Shown one piece after another: positions 7,488-11,729 of a DNA stretch of 11,729 nucleotides (positions within the stretch are counted from its first letter, which is position 1; each line of letters starts with the position of its first letter). Made by a program: the position numbers and the translations under genes. The stretch is from assembly GCA_937923125.1 (NCBI GenBank), contig CALALK010000148.1, forward strand, positions 1-11,729, given 5' to 3'. This DNA comes from an uncultured Carnobacterium sp. Lineage in GTDB: Bacteria; Bacillota; Bacilli; Lactobacillales; Aerococcaceae. The notes below the pieces were generated by a model. That model had not been told where the DNA came from. It saw only the letters and a program-made list of their open reading frames with translations, and searched no databases.

Positions 7488-9311
7488 ATGATTGATAGAA
7501 GTGAGATGGAAAAACGTTTTTACGTATCTTCATTTGACGGCCTAAGAGCGATAGGAATTCTTAGTATTATTATTTATCACTTGTATTCTTATCGCCTTCC
7601 GGGTGGATTTCTTGGGTTGGACATCTTCTTGATTTTAGCGGGGTACTTTATGACGAACCGCCTAATGACAAGTTTGATGAATGATGGCAAAATCCCTTTG
7701 AAGCAGTTTTTATTAAAACGTCTAGCACGTATTGCACTACCTTTAATCGCAATGCTCGTTCTAGTGTTCATTTATATTACGCTGTTTCAAAATGAAATGT
7801 TGGTGAACTTAAGAGGATCATTTACTTCCAGTTTAGTCTTCTTAAATAACTGGTGGCAGATTTTCCAAGCTCAAACGTTTATTCCAAACTTATTAACGGA
7901 AAATCCATTTGAACACTTATGGTATATTTCATTAGCCTTTCAGTTTTACTTATTGTGGCCAATTGTATTTGCATTCTTAAGTTTATTCCTTAAGAAGCAT
8001 AATTCATTATTTGTGGCAATTGTAGTGTTAGCTACTGCTTCATTTGGATTAATGCTCTTTAGTTATAAAGGTGCAGATTCATTAACGTATGTCACAATGA
8101 GCACAGGAACTCGATTATTCTCAATGCTGATTGGTTCATGTACGGCATTGCTATATCCTTTAGATCGTTTCCAAAAGGAACATAAATCTAGAGTGCCATA
8201 TGAGCAATATTTAAGATTAATTCCGATTGTGTTAATGTTCATCTTGTTATTTACACTTGGACGTAACGAAGATATTACGTATCGTGGGGGAATGTTGCTC
8301 TTTGACTTAACAGTAGCTGCTGTTATTTTGATGAGTGTACATCCTAAGGTAGGGACAGGAATTTTATTCCGTTTCAAACCATTAACGGTGATTGGTCGTA
8401 GAAGTTTATCCTATTACTTATGGTTTTTACCAATTATTGTGTTATACCAAGCAAAAATGGGGATTGCTGGTTCAAGTAATTTAATTCACGGCATCATTCA
8501 ATTGGTACTCATTCTCTTCTTTGGAGAAGTTTGGTATCAAGTGTTTGAGAAGAGACGTTATCTTCAAATGGCCCGTAAATTGATGGAACTGTTGAATGAA
8601 AAAACGGCTTATGGAAAACAAATTTTGTTTGGACTCTGTGCAGTACCGCTCATTATTTTAGCGGTAGGGCTCGTACAGTCTACAAGTAAATTATCTGAAC
8701 AAGAGGCCACTCTTACAGAATTAATCCATACGAACCAAACAATTGTGGATAATACCCAACAAACCGATAAGAAACTATTAAAGACCATTAATAATGTGGT
8801 AGGACTTACTCGTGAAGAGACCGTTTTTAGCAGTAATAGTTCGATTACCTTTATTGGGGACCAATCGCTATTAGCTATCGCAAATGAACTAACGACCATT
8901 TATCCAAATGCCGTGATGCATGCAACAACGATTGCCCAAGTAACAGATTTAGCTTCAACCATTAATGAACTGAAAGCAAAGAATCTATTACATGACACTG
9001 TTGTTTTAATGTTTGGGGCCAATAGTGCATTTACTAAAGGGCAATTGGAACGTGAATTAAAACGTATTGGGATGGAAAAACAAATCTTCCTTGTTACAAC
9101 GACAACGTCTAAAACGTGGAGAGATGATGTGAATTCTGTTTACGAAGCTATTAGCGAAAAGTATTCCAATGTCCATGTTCTTGACTGGAATGAATATTCG
9201 AAAGACCAAGATTGGTTCTATTCACATAAATCATATGTAACAGAAGTAGGAGCTCATGAAGAAGCACTCTTCTTTGCGAAGAAAATTTATGAAACATTGA
9301 GAGGAAATTAA
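7488..9311 (+). CDS. OatA-like membrane acyltransferase with C-terminal SGNH-fold domain (likely inactive triad)
   Basis: The 607-residue product has the two-part architecture of OatA, the peptidoglycan O-acetyltransferase. An acyltransferase-3 membrane domain (about 10-395, some ten to eleven hydrophobic segments) is followed by a linker and an extracellular SGNH-like domain (about 450-607). The membrane part keeps D17-G-L-R20, Y30-H31 and G-G-F-L-G-L-D45, then F-L-I-L-A-G-Y where FFVLSGY is usual. E142-H-L-W is followed by an alanine where a Glu is common before Q-F-Y. In the SGNH part, the block I GDS is G457-D-Q459-S, and block II G-R-Q reads I-A-Q. The block III Asn is kept (G510-A-N512). 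The final D-G-V-H region reads H580-K-S-Y583. All triad positions (Ser, Asp, His) thus appear replaced. The ATG follows AAGGAG (7474-7479); TTG at 7482 was rejected. The fold assignment is firm; O-acetylation activity is doubtful, so I give no gene symbol. Confidence 0.88.
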   Translation: MIDRSEMEKRFYVSSFDGLRAIGILSIIIYHLYSYRLPGGFLGLDIFLILAGYFMTNRLMTSLMNDGKIPLKQFLLKRLARIALPLIAMLVLVFIYITLFQNEMLVNLRGSFTSSLVFLNNWWQIFQAQTFIPNLLTENPFEHLWYISLAFQFYLLWPIVFAFLSLFLKKHNSLFVAIVVLATASFGLMLFSYKGADSLTYVTMSTGTRLFSMLIGSCTALLYPLDRFQKEHKSRVPYEQYLRLIPIVLMFILLFTLGRNEDITYRGGMLLFDLTVAAVILMSVHPKVGTGILFRFKPLTVIGRRSLSYYLWFLPIIVLYQAKMGIAGSSNLIHGIIQLVLILFFGEVWYQVFEKRRYLQMARKLMELLNEKTAYGKQILFGLCAVPLIILAVGLVQSTSKLSEQEATLTELIHTNQTIVDNTQQTDKKLLKTINNVVGLTREETVFSSNSSITFIGDQSLLAIANELTTIYPNAVMHATTIAQVTDLASTINELKAKNLLHDTVVLMFGANSAFTKGQLERELKRIGMEKQIFLVTTTTSKTWRDDVNSVYEAISEKYSNVHVLDWNEYSKDQDWFYSHKSYVTEVGAHEEALFFAKKIYETLRGN

Positions 9312-9312
9312 A

Positions 9313-10257
9313 ATGGAATTGCAATTTCTAGGAACAGGTGCTGGCGTACCTTCTAAAATGAGAAACGTCACTTCAATTGCATTAAAGCTTCTCGATGAGA
9401 TTAATGAAGTGTGGTTATTCGATTGTGGAGAAGCTACACAGCAACAAATTTTAAATACAAGTATTCGTCCTGGTAAGATTAAAAAGATTTTCATTACACA
9501 TATGCATGGAGATCATATTTTTGGCTTACCTGGACTACTCACAAGTCGTTCTTTTCAAGGTGGAGAAGATGATTTAATCGTATATGGGCCTAAAGGGATT
9601 AAGAACTTTATCGACACAACGATTCAAGCTTCTTGTTCTAAATTGGGATATCCTTTAAAAGTAGTTGAATTTGAAAAAGAAGGTCTTCTTTTCGATGACA
9701 AAAATTTTAAAGTGGAATTAAAACGACTCGAACATGGGATTCCTTCATATGGATTCCGTATTACAGAAAAAGACCAACCAGGAGAGCTTCAAGCTGATCG
9801 CTTAAGAGAGTTAGGGATTCCTTTTGGGCCACTCTATGGCAAGTTAAAAAAAGGGGAGACGATTACTCTAGAAGACGGAACGGTGGTAAATGGACAAGAT
9901 TATATTTCTCCAGATATTAAAGGACGCGTTGTGACCATTTGTGGAGATACTCGTAAATGTGAGAACAGTGAAATCTTAGCGTATCGCTCGGATGTACTTG
10001 TCCATGAGGCAACGTACGAAGGAGATAAAGGGCAACAAGCCTATCGTCATTTCCATTCGACGAGTCTTCAAGCGGCTGAAATTGCGAAAAATGCTGAAGT
10101 TAAACGACTCTTGTTAACGCATATTAGTGCGCGCTATATTGGAAAACAATCTCAAGAGTTAGAAAACGAAGCAAAAACAATTTTTGAAAATGTTCAAGTT
10201 GTAAAAGACTTCGATATTGTGAGTGTTGAAAGGATTAAACATCATGAAGGATGCTAA
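9313..10257 (+). CDS. rnz: Ribonuclease Z (tRNA 3' endonuclease)
   Basis: RNase Z cleaves the 3' trailer of tRNA precursors, especially those lacking an encoded CCA. The 314-residue product is a complete metallo-beta-lactamase fold of the short ElaC form. The zinc motif is H63-M-H65-G-D67-H68, with further ligands at H141, D212 (G-D-T) and H270 (H-I-S-A-R-Y). The flexible arm that grips tRNA is visible around G172-P-L-Y-G-K-L-K-K-G-E. H248-S-T is the usual catalytic-region histidine. The ATG stands one base after the acyltransferase stop and follows GAGAGGAAA (9299-9307). The last 14 bases overlap the SDR gene, and rnz-SDR-recJ is a familiar Lactobacillales order. Confidence 0.97.
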   Translation: MELQFLGTGAGVPSKMRNVTSIALKLLDEINEVWLFDCGEATQQQILNTSIRPGKIKKIFITHMHGDHIFGLPGLLTSRSFQGGEDDLIVYGPKGIKNFIDTTIQASCSKLGYPLKVVEFEKEGLLFDDKNFKVELKRLEHGIPSYGFRITEKDQPGELQADRLRELGIPFGPLYGKLKKGETITLEDGTVVNGQDYISPDIKGRVVTICGDTRKCENSEILAYRSDVLVHEATYEGDKGQQAYRHFHSTSLQAAEIAKNAEVKRLLLTHISARYIGKQSQELENEAKTIFENVQVVKDFDIVSVERIKHHEGC

Positions 10258-11041
10258 ATGGTTTTCAAATCAAGTGGTTCTTGTGACGGGAGCTAGTGGT
10301 GGACTAGGTGCACAAATTGCGCTTGAATTAGCCAGAAGAGATGTACAGTTAATTCTAGTGGCTCGTAATGAATCAAAGCTAGAGCAGGTAGCAGCAGAGT
10401 GCAAATCGTTCACTTCTAAACCGGTTGATATCTATTCGTGTGATTTAACACAGGATGCGTCTGTTAACGAGTTGCTAGCTACACTAGATGAATCATACAA
10501 AATTACGATGGTGATTAACAATGCAGGCCTAGGATACTTTAAATTAGCTAAAGATTTAAGTGAACTTGAGATTAATCAAATGCTTCAGTTGAATTTGAAT
10601 GCATTAATTAAAATCACACAACATTTTGTTCCTCGTTTTATCGAAGCAAAAAGCGGAGTGATTGTGAATGTTGCGTCCCAAGCTGCAAAATCAGCGACGG
10701 CTAAATCGTCCGTGTACTCAGCAACTAAATTTGGAGTGTTAGGATATTCGAATGCATTGCGTTTAGAATTAAAACCTTATGGCATCCATGTGATGACTGT
10801 GAATCCTGGACCGATTGCGACAGACTTCTTCGATAAAGCGGAGCCAACTGGAAAATACTTAGAGCAATTAGGCTCTGTCGTACTAGATCCAGTGAAGGTA
10901 GCAAAAGAAGTGGTTAAAGGAATTGAAAGAGAAAAACGTGAAGTGAATTTGCCAAAAGCGATGAACTTTGCGAGTAAATTAAATGTTTTATTCCCGAAAA
11001 TAGGAGACAAACTATTAGGGAGTATTTTCAATAAAAAGTAG
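10244..11041 (+). CDS. Short-chain dehydrogenase/reductase (SDR family)
   Basis: This is a classical SDR oxidoreductase of 265 residues, cytoplasmic, with unknown substrate. The Rossmann cofactor motif is T15-G-A-S-G-G-L-G22, followed by N92-N-A-G95. The catalytic residues are N117, S145 and Y158-S-A-T-K162. The P-G motif after the active site sits near 188-189. An Arg after the second strand (V-A-R, near residue 41) is compatible with NADP(H) preference, an inference. The ATG at 10244 follows GAAAGGA (10228-10234) and lies inside the end of rnz, so translation may be coupled; an in-frame GTG at 10223 would overlap rnz further and lacks a ribosome binding site. An SDR between rnz and recJ recurs in Lactobacillales, but I know of no established function. 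Confidence 0.94.
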   Translation: MKDAKWFSNQVVLVTGASGGLGAQIALELARRDVQLILVARNESKLEQVAAECKSFTSKPVDIYSCDLTQDASVNELLATLDESYKITMVINNAGLGYFKLAKDLSELEINQMLQLNLNALIKITQHFVPRFIEAKSGVIVNVASQAAKSATAKSSVYSATKFGVLGYSNALRLELKPYGIHVMTVNPGPIATDFFDKAEPTGKYLEQLGSVVLDPVKVAKEVVKGIEREKREVNLPKAMNFASKLNVLFPKIGDKLLGSIFNKK

Positions 11042-11053
11042 AGGAGGTGTACG

Positions 11054-11729
11054 ATGAGTTTTGCAAATTATGCATGGAAGTTAAAAGAGAATGTGGATGA
11101 AGAACTCGTAACATCTCTTTCAAGTGAAAGTGGTGTATCCGAAAATCTCGTTCGCTTATGTGTAGAACGTGGGATTCAAACAACCGAAGAACTACAAGAG
11201 TTTCTTTCGCCAACACCACATCTAATCCATGATCCTTTCTTGTTACATGATATGGATAAAGCGGTAGCACGTATTCAAGAAGCCATTGAAAATGGTGAAT
11301 TCATTCATATTTATGGCGACTATGATGCAGACGGGATTACGAGTACAACGATTCTCTACGAAACGCTTGAAATGCTAGGAGCTCAAGTATCGTACTATTT
11401 ACCGAATCGCTTTACAGATGGCTATGGTCCCAATATTCCAGCGTTCCAACGTGCAATCGAAGAAGGTCATACACTCATTATTACGGTTGACTGCGGAATT
11501 GCTTCGCTTGAACCGATTCGTTATGCGATGGAAAATGGGTGTGATGTCATTTTAACGGACCACCATGAGATTCCAAGTGAAATTCCAGAAGCCTATGCCG
11601 TTATCCATCCTCGTCATCCAGAGGCAAACTACCCATGTGGAGACTTATCGGGTGCTGGGGTTGCATTTAAGCTTGCTCATGCCCTTTTAGGAGAGTTTCC
11701 AGAAGAAATGGTAGAATTAGCCGCGATTG
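11054..11729 (+). CDS. recJ: Single-stranded-DNA exonuclease RecJ, 5' part (runs off the window)
   Basis: RecJ degrades single-stranded DNA 5' to 3' in recombination and mismatch or base-excision repair. Only the first 225 codons are present, without an internal stop; the family is usually 560-780 residues, so this is a window edge, not a truncation. The DHH phosphoesterase motifs are seen in order: G88-D-Y-D-A-D-G94, V145-D-C-G-I149, T168-D-H-H-E172, and S199-G-A-G-V-A-F-K206. These hold the metal-binding Asp and His residues. The ATG follows GAGGAGGTG (11041-11049), directly after the SDR stop codon. With recO at the other end of the window this is the second RecA-pathway gene here. Confidence 0.97.
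   Translation, partial: MSFANYAWKLKENVDEELVTSLSSESGVSENLVRLCVERGIQTTEELQEFLSPTPHLIHDPFLLHDMDKAVARIQEAIENGEFIHIYGDYDADGITSTTILYETLEMLGAQVSYYLPNRFTDGYGPNIPAFQRAIEEGHTLIITVDCGIASLEPIRYAMENGCDVILTDHHEIPSEIPEAYAVIHPRHPEANYPCGDLSGAGVAFKLAHALLGEFPEEMVELAAI

Noticed and set aside
8063..8899. Reverse-strand open frames inside the acyltransferase gene (8063-8377, 8609-8899).
   Set aside because: They are antisense to a membrane protein gene, which easily produces such frames, and show no family motif or neighbouring promoter.
8850..9240. Frameshift or sequencing error as the cause of the altered SGNH motifs.
   Set aside because: The frame is open through the whole domain, and conserved fold residues before, between and after the altered positions stay in register, so point substitutions explain it better.
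1..11729. Mobile element, defence system, CRISPR array or horizontally acquired island.
   Set aside because: I see no transposase, integrase, repeat array, inverted repeat pair around genes or abrupt change in base composition. All genes are on one strand in housekeeping order.

Overview
The window is AT-rich, and every gene lies on the + strand. It is a dense housekeeping segment of a low-GC Gram-positive chromosome. Strong AGGAGG-type ribosome binding sites, a glycine T-box leader, a two-subunit glycyl-tRNA synthetase and an OatA-like acyltransferase all point to Firmicutes. The order ybeY-dgkA-era-recO-glyQ-glyS with no cdd between dgkA and era, and the block rnz-SDR-recJ, suggest Lactobacillales. 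A Carnobacteriaceae/Granulicatella-like organism is my best guess, but the genus is inference only. I see no insertion sequence, phage gene, CRISPR array, tRNA or rRNA.

Region 1 (about 1-2620) holds ybeY (rRNA maturation endonuclease), dgkA (undecaprenol/diacylglycerol kinase family), era (ribosome-assembly GTPase) and recO (recombination mediator). They are packed with an 11-14 base overlap or 9-11 base gaps, and ybeY/dgkA and era/recO look cotranscribed. A possible extended -10 element lies just before ybeY.

Region 2 (2621-6136) begins with a 284-base non-coding stretch. It holds a sigma-A promoter and a complete glycine-specific T-box leader: Stem I with specifier GGC, Stem III, a 14-base T-box motif, an antiterminator and a competing terminator. 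The leader controls a small 80-codon gene of unknown function, then glyQ and glyS. Uncharged tRNA-Gly(GCC) should open this operon when glycine charging falls.

Region 3 (6137-11729) carries obgE, an oatA-like membrane acyltransferase, rnz (tRNase Z), a short-chain dehydrogenase and the first 225 codons of recJ, which runs off the window. Gaps are 31, 12, 1, -14 and 12 bases and I see no terminator, so the T-box transcript could extend through this whole block.

The two observations most worth following are these. First, an unrecognised 80-residue protein is the first gene under glycine T-box control. Second, the extracellular SGNH domain of the OatA-like protein keeps the family architecture but appears to have lost all three catalytic triad residues.
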